A stretch of 64,000 nt of DNA from Sanderia malayensis. Its lineage: Eukaryota > Cnidaria > Scyphozoa > Semaeostomeae > Pelagiidae. Positions 35,902-48,431 of this stretch are shown here, piece after piece (position 1 is the first letter of the stretch; the number at the start of each line of letters is the position of its first letter). The notes beneath the pieces were generated by a model. The model did not search any database, was not told the DNA's origin, and saw nothing but the letters and a program-made list of their open reading frames with translations. The DNA is taken from the NCBI GenBank assembly GCA_013076295.1, contig RQOL01000384.1:1-64000 (forward strand), given 5' to 3'. The translations under genes and the position numbers were made by a program.

Positions 35902-36272
35902 CTGGTCCCTAGTTATATCTAAGTATGGTCTGCCAAGGTTGTGGCTGCCCTCTGCATTTGAGAACGATAAGCTTGTTGTTGATCTAACTGAAAATCTGCA
36001 GCATGTTCTCTATTAATAATTTGGGAATAAAGTCCATCACAACAGAAATGTCTCTCTTGAATGCAGCAATTCTTCCTCGCATTTCAACAGGTAATCCTGA
36101 AATTGGTCTGGTATTCCTGCTAAAATCTTCTATCAACAGAGTTAAGGTGGCAGAAGATTCCAATAAATTATCTTCTATCTGTTATTTATTAATTCTGTAT
36201 GACAAAATGTAACACAATTATACTTTTATTAATAGGGGACACTTTTGAATCATTCGGGCCCCCATATGTTCA

Positions 36273-36634
36273 TCCTCTTGTTTAACCTACTGCATCATTT
36301 GCACCCGATGCCAAGCTGTGGTGAGACATCTCGTCAAATAAACAACCGGTTTGGAGAGCACCTACCCAATGTCAAAGACAAGGTACACAAAGATGCAAAC
36401 CATGTAAATGATCCAGACAGCAACATATCCAGATATTTCAACTCTGAAAATCATTCTTTTGCTGACATGTCGGTTCTTGGACTTTTGTATGCACCTCACG
36501 ACAACAAGAAGAGAAAAACTTTAGAAAAACGTTTGATTTTTAACGTAAAAACACTTACCCTAAAGGATTTTCTATTGACTAACTGTTTTTCCTATCACTT
36601 TGATAACGGGCATACACCTGAAACGTTAGTGTAA
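36273..36634 (+). pseudogene. Penelope-like element, GIY-YIG endonuclease part
   Basis: Resumes the host element: SSSCLTYCIICTRCQAV, then after a frame change GETSRQINNRFGEHLPNVKD, SRYFNSENHSFADMSVLGLL and KKRKTLEKRLIFNVKTL, ending near 36634. These are the cysteine connector and the GIY-YIG nuclease typical of endonuclease-bearing Penelope-like elements. The YIGET start of the motif is disrupted by the frame change. Confidence 0.75.
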
Positions 36635-38179
36635 ACATTTTCTGAATTACATGGTACTATTCATACAATTTTGTTCATTTATTTGAGATAACAGTCAAGA
36701 GAAAATGGAAAAACAATGAAAAGCAATGAAAAGCAATGCTGAAGTCAAGTGATAGAAAAAGGCACAAAAACAAACGAACCTCTTATTCAGAACAAGAATT
36801 TTGACATTTTACTTAGGCTTGGTTCAGATTGAGAAGATATTGACCTGACTCCGGACTAAACAATAATACCACAAAATAATGCCATTTCTTTGTGAAATTT
36901 ATGTAGAATTCAGCATTCACGGGTATAATGTTCATAAAGTTACACCAGTTTTCATTGGAAGATTCTTGAGTGTGAAATTGAAATAGACAATGAACATGAC
37001 AAATTTGCTGTCGTTGTGAAGAATTACGAAAAAAAATGTTAAAAATATTGAGTTATCAAAGATTTTTCACAAATATTTCATTGATTTCGGTGAAATAGAA
37101 GCAGAAGGCACCGGCAGCAGATTCAATGCAGGGCTTGGGAAGGGTTGGGAACTCCCAGTTGATTACAAGCTTGTTGGAAATGAGAGGTATCTTGAGAGGG
37201 TATCTACAAATTTGAGGAAAATAAATGAAAAACTAAACATCACTATTATAAGAAAATGAGAGTTATCTTTCAGATATCTAAAGTGACTATTTAGCTATGC
37301 ATTGAATATTGAATGAAGAAATTTGTAGATTTTTATCTGAAAAATATGTTATGCACTTCTCAAAATTAGTATTAATTTACTACTTTTAGTTCAGTTTCTT
37401 TATTTCAAAAATTAATGGAAACCACCTCAGAAATAAGAACCTACATTGAAAATCAGCCTGAGATAGGTTCTTGTTTAGAGGGTACATTTTTATAAATTTT
37501 AGCCTGAAGGTTCTTATTCACGGGTTTTGACTGTATCTTTGTCGCTTTTTTCTCCATGTGAATCACATCTTCATTTTCTCCAAAGGTTAATTTTGACTCT
37601 GAACTTCTAGGAATTAGTTTTTCGACATTTCCGTTCGATATCCGAAAAAATGAAGAACATTTTCGATGAACCCAAAAAAATGACAGCAATTTTTTGAACC
37701 CCAAAAAATGACAACAATTTAGAGAAACGCAAAAAAAGACATTTCATAAGTTGCAAACCAAAAAAATGACACCAGCATCCCTAGCAGAATTTTGTGAAGT
37801 CATCTGGTCACAAACCTCCATCTTGCCAATTGCTGTTATAGTCAAGTTCCAATGTATTTTGGACCATATTTCCATTCACCACATGATTTTCCCCAGTTTC
37901 TGTCTCTTCTCAGATTGGAGGCAGTAGGTGTGAATGTTAACAAGTTTCTCTGGGTCTTTCATTTGCAATTACAATACACAAGTCCCAATGACTAACAATC
38001 GATAAAATTTGATTATTATTTTTCAACACCCCAAAAATGACACCAATTTAAAGAAACCCAAAGAAATGACATTTTCATAAGTTGCAAAGCCAAAAAATGA
38101 CACGAGCATCCCTATGAAAATTTTGTCGAGTGCCTGCAGAAGAGGCTCGTTTATATACATTGTCTTCACAAAAAAAAAA
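36635..38179. other. AT-rich region with a duplicated segment, no gene
   Basis: No convincing coding region. A segment with ccaaaaaatgaca, gacattt.cataagttgcaaa and atgacac.agcatccct occurs at about 37670-37790 and 38030-38125, about 345 bp apart, and may be the ends of one element. Sequence 37440-37540 (attttagcctgaaggttctt, cacgggttttgactgta) has the look of a MITE end. Confidence 0.45.
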
Positions 38180-39369
38180 CTAGCGAGGAGGCGCTCGCAT
38201 TCACTTGCTTCCCGGGAGGGAGAGTGAAAAAACCTTGATGTGGTTGGCGCACTTTGTGTGCTGCATTCGCTTGCGCTCATGCCTCTTTCAACCCCACTCA
38301 CAATAGGTTAACTCGCTATGCTCGCCTGTAGTTGGGGCACTTTGTGTGCTGCATTCGCTGACGCTCATGCCCCTGTCAACCCCACATACAATAGGTTACC
38401 TCGCTACGCTCGCCTGTGGGTTGGCCCATGTCGTGTGCTGCATTCGCTTACGCTCATGCCCCCTTCAACCCCACATACAATAGGTTAGCTCGCTCCACTC
38501 GCCTGTCTATCTATTATCAAGAAACAATCACTGATAGGGTGCACTTCTTGCGCTGCATTGGCTAACACTCATGCCTCTGCCTACTCTTCATACAACAGCT
38601 TGGCTCGCTCCACACGCCTGTTAATCCCATATCATAATTTTTTTATTAAAACATTCGGCTTGTTTACATTAGGCCAAAGCGTCGCAAATGTGCCAAAGGA
38701 ACAATGGCAGTTGCCTACTACAAACACTACAACTATTTCTTTCAAAAAACAAAACAAAGGTATCACCTGTGTTCTCAATTGTCTTCTTTAATTTTCCAGA
38801 GGTCTCTCAAACAATTAGCAAGTCATTACAAAGGTAATTCAGGTCGTAAAACACTTTGAAAGGCGCCCAGTTATCCTCTGTGTTCAAAACAAAAACACAC
38901 GTCATCTCCAAAAGCACCTGCAGTTCAACCCGATGCCTAATTTGCATGATAACGAAAAACGTGTGACTTTTCACATGGAGTCGGAAAAGAGCCAATCAAA
39001 TTGCAGCAAAAGGTGAAACATGTCATGTTAACAGCGAATACTTTGTTCGATATTGGAGTTCGTGACACGAATTTGCAAGTTTCGCCTGCGTAAACCTTCG
39101 TTTTTTCGTGATAGCCACTTAGGCGAAGAAAAACTAAGAATTTCCCAACATTTTAGTCGAAACTGTAAGCTCTCAAAAAGATAACTTTCTGGTTTAGCCG
39201 GCAAGGAAATGCTCACTCAAAAAAAGGTTAGATTGAGAGCCAGAAAAAAGCCTTTATGGATACCTTGTTTGCCGTTTCGAGGCATTCAACCTATTGTTTC
39301 CGGTCAAAGCTATCGTTTTTGGCAAGGAAAGTGTGTCATCACTTGACTCCACAGAATAGTAATATTAGA
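38180..39369 (-). mobile_element. Helitron-like short element H8, cleanest copy
   Basis: On the minus strand it starts TCTAATATTACTATTCTGTG, directly after an A-rich flank (gtagcaaaa), and ends gcgcctcctcgCTAG followed by a T-run. Insertion between A and T is the Helitron rule, and both ends are intact. It has the family 5' block and about four 90-110 bp units at 38240-38610. There is no gene. Confidence 0.75.
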
Positions 39370-39840
39370 TTTTGCTACAGTGCAATGATTTATTAATTAC
39401 TCTTAACACAAAATTCATTTTTTTAGGATAATGATGTTATTCGAGAGAAGTGCAGAAGTGCAGAATAATATCTTTATTTCGAGAAAGCCCCGCAGGACAA
39501 TAGCTATACAGTATCACTTTCTTTGTCTCAAGACAAAAAAAGCAAAAAGAAACGTAATTTTTGTGATGATAAACCAATTATAATTTTTGTCAGATCTTCA
39601 CACAGCACTTTGTGAAAAAGTTTAGCTGATTGAGAAAATTATGTCGTCTTATTTCTGTCAACCTTTTAGGAGAAAGAAAAACTTTGAATTAACCCCCCCC
39701 CCCTCGAATAAGGCCCCACCCTAAAATTCATTTTTGCAAATACGCCCCCGGGGGCTTATTCGAGGATTTACAGTATAAATCTTTATGTATTTCTTGCCAT
39801 TTTTTATATAATTTTTACCCCATTTCTTTCATAATGAAGA
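39370..39840. other. Short region with a MITE-like end, no gene
   Basis: Contains a C9 run at about 39692-39701 and a GC-rich block around 39690-39770 (taagccccc..., cgcccccgggggcttattcg) resembling a MITE end that recurs loosely at 47530-47945. Nothing else is recognised. Confidence 0.35.
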
Positions 39841-39844
39841 TGAA

Positions 39845-41040
39845 CCATGTATATCAACTGCTACATCCAGACAGCAAGTTGCTGGATATATTCACACGGT
39901 TTCTATCATGCAGCGCATAGGCAGCACCAACTATTTTGATTGTAGCATTCAAACCAAATACACAGTTGTGAGAATCAGTTTTTCACCACAAAAGAAACCA
40001 TAACTTGACCTAATGCATGAAGCAAAAAGTCCAGTCAAAACTTCGAATATTCGAACATCAAAACGTGGAATTGAAGAAAACTTTGTGATCGATCCAGATA
40101 CCACAATAGTCAAGGACCAACAAAATTTGCCCTTTGAATACATGGGCACTCTTGATAGCACTGGAATTGTACCGTTGCATTCTGTACCAAAAGTTGTTCC
40201 TGAGCAGCTCATCAAAATCAAGGGATGTGTAAAGCATGAATCTGGGGTTAAATATATCCCCACAAAGATGGAAAAGTACCTAAAGAGAAAGCTCATCTTG
40301 TTGATACTTCTGCCTCAATTAATATACTGTTCTGGGGCAACCATACTATTTCTGTGGAAAAAGACATCATTTACAACTTCTCTAATGTGAGAGTTAAAGA
40401 AAAAAATGGAGAAATATATGTCAAAACAACAAAGTCAGACATAACAAGCATTAGGGAGACAGATACATTTGAAAGTTGTTTACATGAAGTTGATGACCAA
40501 ATATCCCTTCAACATGCCCGTGCTGATTGTGAGCTGATTTGGCTTCTTAAATGTCACCAAGAATAACAGCTGCTATGTCTGTACCAAACGAGTCCAAATT
40601 AATGGTGCACTTGGCAACTGCGCAATTTGCAAAATGACATTGAAGGCAAAGAAATGTGATATCAAATTGTTTTTAAACTTTCAATTGAAGACCTGTTCTG
40701 CCAAAACATCATTAAAGTGTCTGTTTTTGACTAAGTTGCAATGAAAATTTTCTCAGTCACTGGAATTGATCATACAAAGATTTCCATTGAAGGCATGAAA
40801 ATTGATCTATTACAAATTGACACACTGAAAATAACATATGATGCAGTGAAGAAGACACTTCTTATGACATTGCTATATAATCCACTGGACACTCACAACA
40901 AATATTTTCCAGTAACATTTTTTCACTGTTTTGTTGCAATTTTTGCTCTTAGTTTCTTAGGTTTGTGGTCCAAGTATATGTCAGTAAAAGCAAATCTTGG
41001 CCAAAGAAGATGCTAAAACTTTTTGTCTCAGTCAGTAAAA
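39845..41040 (+). pseudogene. RPA-like single-strand DNA-binding protein gene, broken
   Basis: Segments in several frames read as an RPA large-subunit-like protein: VAGYIHTVSIMQ...NYFDCSIQT (first OB fold), LPFEYMGTLDS...LIKIKGCVKHES, then after a frame change SINILFWGNHTISVEKDIIYN and NFSNVRVKEKNGEIYVKTTK (second OB fold), then CYVCTKRVQ...GNCAICKM, a zinc-ribbon-like C-terminal domain. An in-frame TAA (about 40000) and at least two frameshifts (about 40270 and 40555) break it. RPA-like genes are carried by some Helitrons; here it lies near H8 and about 13 kb from the autonomous Helitron. A distinct transposon-associated OB-fold family is possible. Confidence 0.5.
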
Positions 41041-41683
41041 GCAAATCTTTCCCAAAGGTGATGCTAAAACGTTTACAACTGTGTTCAGTTACTTTTGCTG
41101 ACAATCTGCTTGTATATATTGGTAAACAAGTATATATTGATCATTTTTATCACATAAATATAATTTTCATTGTCATTATAAAGCATATGTTTTGATTCTT
41201 AAAAACTATCGTTTCCATGTTTGCAACATATTTCACATTGTGCTACACTTTTGTTTACGGGTGTGCTTTTGATATATCTATCCATGCATCCTGGCAGGAG
41301 TTACTTAATTTTCATCATCGTGACACAAGTATTTCAAAATTTTCAAACGCATTTCCATCAGAACCAACAACATTTTCCAACTTTTTAAAAATTGTCTTCG
41401 ATCTGTTTTGAAAGACTTGACGTTGAATTACGAACTCCATGGAAGCAGGCATGGTATACATAGTCAACAAATATGTTTTATCTACGAATTAAGTAATTAA
41501 CAACATTAGCTTCAGTCATGTGTACCAGAAGCTTTGCAAGCATCTGGTACATATATAGAAATGAGTAGACAAATCCTCAAACAAACTGTTTTGCCAATTT
41601 TTCACACTTATGGTAGTAAAAATAGACACATTACTCTTATTCAAACTTCTACCTCTATCAAATTACTTTGCAAAGCCTCACGG

Positions 41684-41830
41684 TGTTGGTTCTAGTTCCT
41701 TCAGTGGGGGGGGGGGGCGAAAGCACGTCAGCACGTCACATTCCCCACAGAAGAATTCCTGGCGTTTAGGTACTCCATTATTTTCTGTTTGTTTTATCTA
41801 GATTTGCTCTATTGTGTTTGTTGTTCGTGA
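41684..41830 (+). repeat. Possible 5' LTR remnant of the BEL/Pao element
   Basis: Starts TGTTGGTTCTAG and matches 45367-45500 over about 135 bp (agaagaattcctggc, tctattgtgtttgttgtt). It includes a G12 run. Position before the protease-like frame suits an LTR, though the right border is unclear. Confidence 0.5.
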
Positions 41831-41893
41831 CGAAGTGAGCCAGGACAGAAGGAAGCCAGTCATAACAACCCTGCCCATCACCGGAACACGTCA

Positions 41894-44800
41894 ATGACCA
41901 CGTCACAGACTACTACTGTTGGTATTACGAAGACACAGTCCCAGCGTGTATACTTGCAGATAGTCAAGCTCAAAGTGGAATCCTCAGATGGACAAAGGCT
42001 ACAAACTCATGCACTACTGGACATTGGAAGTCAGGCAACCCTGATTACAAAGGAATTTGCAGAGAAACTTAAGCTGACAGGACCATCGAGACAGTATACA
42101 TTGGGAGCATTAAAGATGAAGGAGAAGGTTAGCAGGTGGAAAAAGTTGCATTCAAATTGTCTTGTATTGGAAACAGAGAGCAAAGTTTACCCGTACAATG
42201 TGCCTATTCTGTTTCAAGTGCAAGGTTCCATGTGCCTTCTCAGCGCTTGCCCTCCTTTTTCAATACTGATTCAAGCTTCCAGCGCTTATGAGAATTGGGA
42301 ATCCAAGATGTAAAGGCTGAAGATGTCAATATTTTGATTGGATCTGACATTCCAGAAGCTTTCCTGGCATCAGAAGTCTGTGAAGGCCCTGCAGGACAAC
42401 CATATGCTGTATGCACTATATTCGGATGGAGTCTACTTGGAGCTGCAGATAGTGGAGTAAAGAATGGCAGAATCCAACTGTCCATTAACCACGCTGGTAC
42501 TCAAGTCGATAAGGAGTTGAAGAATCAAGTTAAAGCTTTCTGGACAACAGAATCCTTTGGAACAAGGTTTAACGAACACCACCCTATGTTTCCGACAAGA
42601 CAAAGAAGTAATCGCCAGATTAGATACGACAACAACAATATCAGAAAATGGGCACTATATTGTTGATATGCTGTGGAAAGATGGTTCCGTTCAACTTCCA
42701 AACAATGAAAGTCTTGCAGAAAATTGACTCCACTCCCTCGTGCGACGTTTCAAGCGTGAACCCGTACTATATAAGAAGTACTCTGAAGCCATTGAGACCT
42801 ACATATATCAAGGCTATGCACAAAAAATGTCAGACGATGAAGTCAGTGTTGCAACAAAGAAAACCTGGTATCTGCCTGACCATTCTGTCATCAGTGCAAC
42901 AAAGCAAAAATTATAGCAGTTTTCCATGCTGCTTCTCAATTTTGTAGCACCAGTCTAAATGGATTCCTGATTACTGGACCGGATCTGTTTAAATAGCCTC
43001 GTTGGAATACTGCTACGCTTCAGAAGCAAGCCTGTTGCCCTCCTCTCTGACATTGAAGCCATGTTCCACCAAGTACATGTGACCAAAGAAGACTAATTGA
43101 TCAGCAACTCAACCAGAGTACTCGAAGTGCTACCCAAAGCCATACTTGCGAAGCTGCAGCTGGACCTCAGCCTCAAGGCACTCCCTACCGAAAGAGTGCT
43201 TGGCATCAGATGGAACATAGAAAGGGAGGAGTTTGTATTCAACCCTGCACAAAAGGAAGCTCCTATCACAAAGCATGGAATTTTGCAAGTCGCAAAGCTC
43301 TATCATTGATCCACTTGGCTTCCTGGCTCCATATAACATCAAAACGAAGACTCTCTTGCAGCGGCTGTGGAGAATGAAGTTTGGCTGGGATGACGAAATC
43401 AATGAAGTGAGCAAGCAAACTTGGAACAATTGACTCGAAGTTAAAGTCAATTTCGAACTTCGGTTTACCGAGATTTATACTCGAACAACTAAGAGCATAT
43501 AGTTGACAACGAGCTTGATATATTTTGTGACAGCTCTGAACATGCCTTTCGTGCAATTGCATATCTATCATGCATTCATCAAAAGGGAACCAGCACATGC
43601 AACTTCGTAAGCAGCAGCTACTCTCGCAGTTCGCAGTTTCATCAAAGATGAAATGAACATCAAAACTAGCACAGTACGATTCTGGACCAACTCTAAGAAA
43701 ACACTGCCATACATTAAAAATCAAAGCCAGCGGTTGAAGACTTTAGTAGGTAACCGAGTGGTCGAAATACACGAAAACTCTGACCAAAAACTGGTTCTAT
43801 ATTGACAGAAAAGAAACCCGGCTGACGACTGTTCAAGAGGACTACACCTGTCAAAGATCTCAGTTGGTAGCGTGGCTTGCAAGCCCAGAATTTTTACACA
43901 AAAGGGACAAGCAAGTTTCCTTTCAGCATAGTCAAGTCACTGACGACCTGGCTGACGATGATGCAGAAATTCAAAAAGAGAATATGGTAATCTCATTAAC
44001 TCATAGACTCATAGACATTTCCACATTTTCAGGTTGGAATCGCTGATTGCTGTAACTGCATTTGTTATCATTGCTTGCAACCTATTCAAAACAAAAATCA
44101 CAAGGAAGAAAGAGAATGGCTTAGCAAATTCTTCACGTGCAGGCTTTAAATCCGAAACCAATATGAAGGAAACAAAAGGGTTTTTCAATTACCTACCATT
44201 AGCCAATTGGAAGCAGCCACCCAAGCTCTCGTAAGATATCAAAGGTTGCTGAAGATATCAAAGGTATGCAGAAAGAAAGACGATCCCTGAGAGGCACGCT
44301 ATTGAGACTGAACCCATTCATTTACACAGATGGAATTCTCAGGGTAGGAGGAATATTGCAAAATGCACCAATACATTACTCTGCGAAACACCAGATAATA
44401 ATTCTACAATGACATCATTTGATGAAGATCTTGATCCAACAAACCCATGAAGAAAACAGACATGTAAGAAGTGAGTACACGCTAAGTGAGTTGAGACAAA
44501 ATACTGGATTATCAGAAGAAGATTTATGGTACGACATATATCGTCTACAACTGTATGCATTCCAAGAAGCTAATAGGGCAACCATCAATTCCAAAAATGG
44601 CAGATCTTCCAGATTTCAGAGTAGCAGCAAATGAACCGCCATTCAGTCGAACAGGCCTTGATTACCTTTGGTCCTCTTTTGTAAAATGTGGAAGAACTAC
44701 CCTGAAGAGATGGAGATGCATCTTTACTTGCTTAGTAACAAGGGCAGTTCATCTGGAATCACAGAATCCTTAGAAACTCATGCATTCATAAACGTTCTGA

Positions 44801-45204
44801 AAGATTCGTGAATAGACGCGGCTTCCCCAGAAAGATCACATCCAATTATGGTGTAATTTTAAAGGAGCCGATAAAGAGCTAAGAGACTGCTTAAAAGGAT
44901 TGAACCAAGACAAGATACATGTCTTCGCTGTAAGAAAAAGGATCAGATGGAGATTTAACCCACCGTGCTCTCCACATATGGGTTGTGTTTGGGAGAGCCT
45001 CGTTCGGTCTTGAAAAATGACGATGAAGTCCATTTTGAAAGACAGAACAGTCAACGACTTCACATTGATGACCGTCTTCTCCGGGTTGAAAGTATCTTAA
45101 ACAGTCGTCCTTTGATAGCAGTAAGCGATGATATTAATGATTTTGAAGCATTCACCCCTAACCATTTTGTCATCGGTCGTGCTTTCTCAAATCTGGCGCT
45201 TTAG
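41894..45204 (+). pseudogene. BEL/Pao-type polyprotein remnant
   Basis: Pieces in order: aspartic protease (ALLDIGSQATLI, with Ile replacing the usual Thr after Asp), a connector with IGSDIPEAFL and GWSLLGA, reverse transcriptase fragments ([20 protein letters not shown] in changing frames, [10 protein letters not shown]), LPTERVLGIRWNIEREEF and HGILQV before RNase H, and integrase pieces (FSRTGLDYLW, RWRCIFTCLVTRAVHLES, WRFNPPCSPHMGCVWE, VESILNSRPL, FTPNHFVIG). The catalytic RT block is deleted, and there are many stops and frame changes. The order protease-RT-integrase and the motifs fit BEL/Pao. It is clearly non-functional. Confidence 0.75.
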
Positions 45205-45366
45205 TACTTCTAGCAGATTCAATCGCAGCAAGAGGCCAATGGCCATTAGTGAGGGTTATCCACACGTTTTCAGGAGATAAAGGAACTATGCTCGTCCTGT
45301 TGCCAAACTGTGCGTTTTGGAAGAAGAAAAGTTATCGAAGAACAATGTTCTTAAAGGCAGGGAGGA

Positions 45367-45500
45367 TGTTGGCTCTAGTTTCTTCAGTGGAAGTGAAAGC
45401 ATGTGAGCACATCACATTCTTCACAGAAGAATTCCTGGCATTTAGGAACTCTATTATTATTTTTTTTACCTAGAATTGTTCTATTGTGTTTGTTGTTTAA
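45367..45500 (+). repeat. Possible 3' LTR remnant
   Basis: Starts TGTTGGCTCTAG and aligns with 41684-41830. It begins about 160 bp after the integrase remnant. Confidence 0.5.
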
Positions 45501-48430
45501 GTAAAAATGCTCGGGGAACTGTTTTCTCACAAGTATTCAACGAGAAGTGTTAAGTATGTCAGAACAGAGATATAAATACGAGTTGGATTGAGTAAAATTT
45601 CAAGTGGCTTTTAGGCCATCACAAAGTGTTATCAGAGTAGTTTTTATCTGCATGAAACAGATGATAAAATGGCCATTTCTTGGTGTTCTGTTCGTAACAT
45701 ACGGCATTAACGCAAAGTGGGTGTAAGACCCAAAAAGAAATTACAGTAAACATTACAAAGTCAAAAAAGTTTTTTTACAAAATTACAAGTGACTTTCGAT
45801 TGCCGAGAATATCAAACAAAGCACTGCATAGAGGCAACTGAAGCTTCTGTTCCAATATTCCCCTTGCAATACAGTGGCATGAAAATTGCAGCAAAGTGCT
45901 TTGAGTTGGAAGGAAATTTTCCTTCTTAGGAAAGTTTCAGCCCTCAAAATGAAAAAGAAGGAAATAGAACGTTTATGGAGGGATGTCTGGATATATGTTT
46001 GTCACACATTCTACTACACATTTCAAGCTATGGAAACTGAAGGTAAATCGAAAATAATGTGTTTCCAACAGTCTTCGTACATTTTGTACTTTTAAAATGC
46101 TGACAGCAGAAAACGTGGTGATGCTCAACAACAGGTGTTAGGGAAATCCCATGCGTCCCATCCAGATCTTTATTCTTTTTTTATGCCAAGCACTTCGTCA
46201 GTGAAGAAGGAAGAAACGATGACATACATATAGAAAAACTTTCATAATATTGTTCCTTCTGGGTTGTAAGAATTAACCAATAACATAATGAAAGCTATAT
46301 ATGTCATGATGTCATCACTTCTTCATTTTTGAATCTCTTATCTTTTGTATCTGGTTTTAAGTGTATAGCATAAAAGATGCAATGCTAAATGTTAAAAGCA
46401 CTCTGGAGATTTTCAAATTCTGTTTCAACCTCTTCATCCAGCAATTCATGTACAAGATTTGTCCAATCTCTAATATTCTGGCTGGTACTAGCATTAATCG
46501 CATCAAGTGGTGATAAAGTCACAGCCAGTGATGTGTCTAGACTGTTTTGTTTCGGGGGTGTTCCAAAATAATGACCAGTATTTTTCTATATTTAAATGGT
46601 GGGTAGCCAGGGAGTAGCACAATGAATTTTTGGACTGAGGTAGATAAGACTGGAAATGACTGACAAATTGCCTTTTGTTGTTCTCCTTTGAATGTTTAAA
46701 AAAAGGAATTTTTTGTAAAAAGTACCTTGTGTCTTGTCCCTCCACTGAAGGGCAGAAATAACTGCAAGAGAGGGTCTTAACAGATCCAGTGAAAACGTTT
46801 TAAATACTGTTACAACATCCACTTAAGAACAAAGTCAGTAGTTCTAAGATTTTGAAATGTTTAATTGTCTGCATCTTGCAGATTTCCACCTGTCTGCAAC
46901 ATTTGAAAGGTCATTTTTGTCAGTTTGATCTTTCTCGCATGCCAATAGCGTCAACTGATCTAGCTTCGGCTGCGAAAGGCGATTTCTCAAATAGTTTTAA
47001 GGAGCTTAAGACGCCTGAAGGATCGCTCGCTTTTGCACACTGATGGTGAGGTGGTAAGAAAGAACACATGAGAATTCTAGCCAAATGTTGACAGTTGATG
47101 TCTAAAATTAGGGCCAGCTTGTCGTATCGTAAACACTGATATCAAAAAAGGACTGCATCGTGTTTCTATTGTTCAGAAAAATTCAGAATGAGGCCAAATT
47201 ATTTTTCAAACTGGTGCCCAAACTGCATTCTTGTCTTCAGTCTGTAATGCTTTTTTCGGTTTTCTCAATGAAAAAATATTTTTTATGTTATAGAGATTAC
47301 TGTCATATCCAACTTTCTAATTCCCAAACTCATAACGAACGAAGAAGAAGTTCTTTGAAACTTTTATCTCTCGTATCGTTGATGCAAGGGAGATATTTTG
47401 TAAAACAGAATGGAGTTGGAGCAGCAGACAATGTGAAACTGAATTTAATTTATTAAACAGAATGAAGGCAAATGCACCAGATTACTACAAGAACTACAAA
47501 GTTTACTTGCAAGATTTAATATCTTAAAATATTTTGCAAATTCAGGTGGGCGCTTATTAGAGGGGGCCACTTAAAAGAACAGGGTGCTTATTTCACAGTC
47601 CTAAAATTTTGAAATCAAACAACATCAAAAACAAAAGAATAATCTTATATAGTTTCAATATATTCACGTATAATCTTATATAGATTCAATAGCAAGCACT
47701 CAAGATCAAATTCGACTGCTGATCTTGGCTGTATTGCATTTTCCAATCCCTCACGACCAGATGAAAGTATTTTTCCAGCCTCTAGGTTATTATTTTAACC
47801 AAACAGTGAAAATTTAAGGATTCTATTAACCACCCTGGGCAGTTAATACGGGGAGCGCTTTTTCACCCTTTTTGATTTTCGAGTGGGTTCCTTATTGGAG
47901 GGGGTGGTTAAAAGACGGTTGGTGCTAAATAGAGGAAATACTGTATTCAAAGATTTTTTTCTTCTTGTCTGCGTCAATCTCAACTCAAAATAATTAAGCA
48001 GCAACAAAGCATAATTGACATAAATTAGCATTTAAATGTTAGCATTTATTTAAGCTGCTCGTCCCTATTTTAGAGCCATTGTAACAAATGTTAGAATTAT
48101 TGGCCTTACGTGGAAGTAGATTTCCAAATTTTTGGAGGGAAATTTAAGGAAATAACACCAAGACTCGAAGGAAGTTTTATTTTTCAAAGTGGGAACACAA
48201 ATCCTCATGCCAATAATAGCTCCATAATCATGAACTGTCCTGAAGCTAACAATATTACAATGCTACTTCTTGACAATTTTCTCTTTAGCAAAGTTATCAA
48301 AACTTATGGTCTCACTCTCTATTGCACCATTCATAACAAGGTGATTGACTTCAAACAGGAAAACCCACTGAAAAGCTAAAGAAAGATGTTTTTGTGGAGG
48401 ATTTCTTAGAGAACTTTACAATGAAGTGGA
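45501..48430. other. Region with weak coding fragments only
   Basis: Minus strand 46571-46389 encodes a plausible exon ending in a stop (NSLDTSLAVTLSPLDAINAS...LHELLDEEVETEFENL). Minus 47043-46930 reads SGVLSSLKLFEKSPFAAEAR. I recognise neither. Plus 48110-48379 encodes FQIFGGKFKEITPRLEGSFI...IIMNCPEANN, also unrecognised. These could be relic transposon exons. MITE-like fragments lie at 47540-47600 and 47850-47945. Confidence 0.35.
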
Positions 48431-48431
48431 G

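Larger units (their letters stand above)
30593..36266. mobile_element. 5.7-kb terminal-inverted-repeat transposon carrying HECT ligase and DDE integrase genes
   Basis: Ends are inverted repeats of about 85 bp, starting TATGSGGGCCCGAATGRTTC and continuing through attaataaaagtataattgt. A 6-bp target duplication TGTTCA flanks it (30587-30592 and 36267-36272). Deleting the element and one tgttca restores the reading FTCS-SSCLTYCIICTRC of the Penelope-like host, which confirms the borders. It holds a HECT-domain gene (+) and a DDE integrase gene (-), convergent. This best fits the eukaryotic IS3-like (IS3EU) group by its integrase, but I cannot confirm that from sequence alone. A younger non-autonomous element sits inside the HECT gene. 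Confidence 0.85.
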
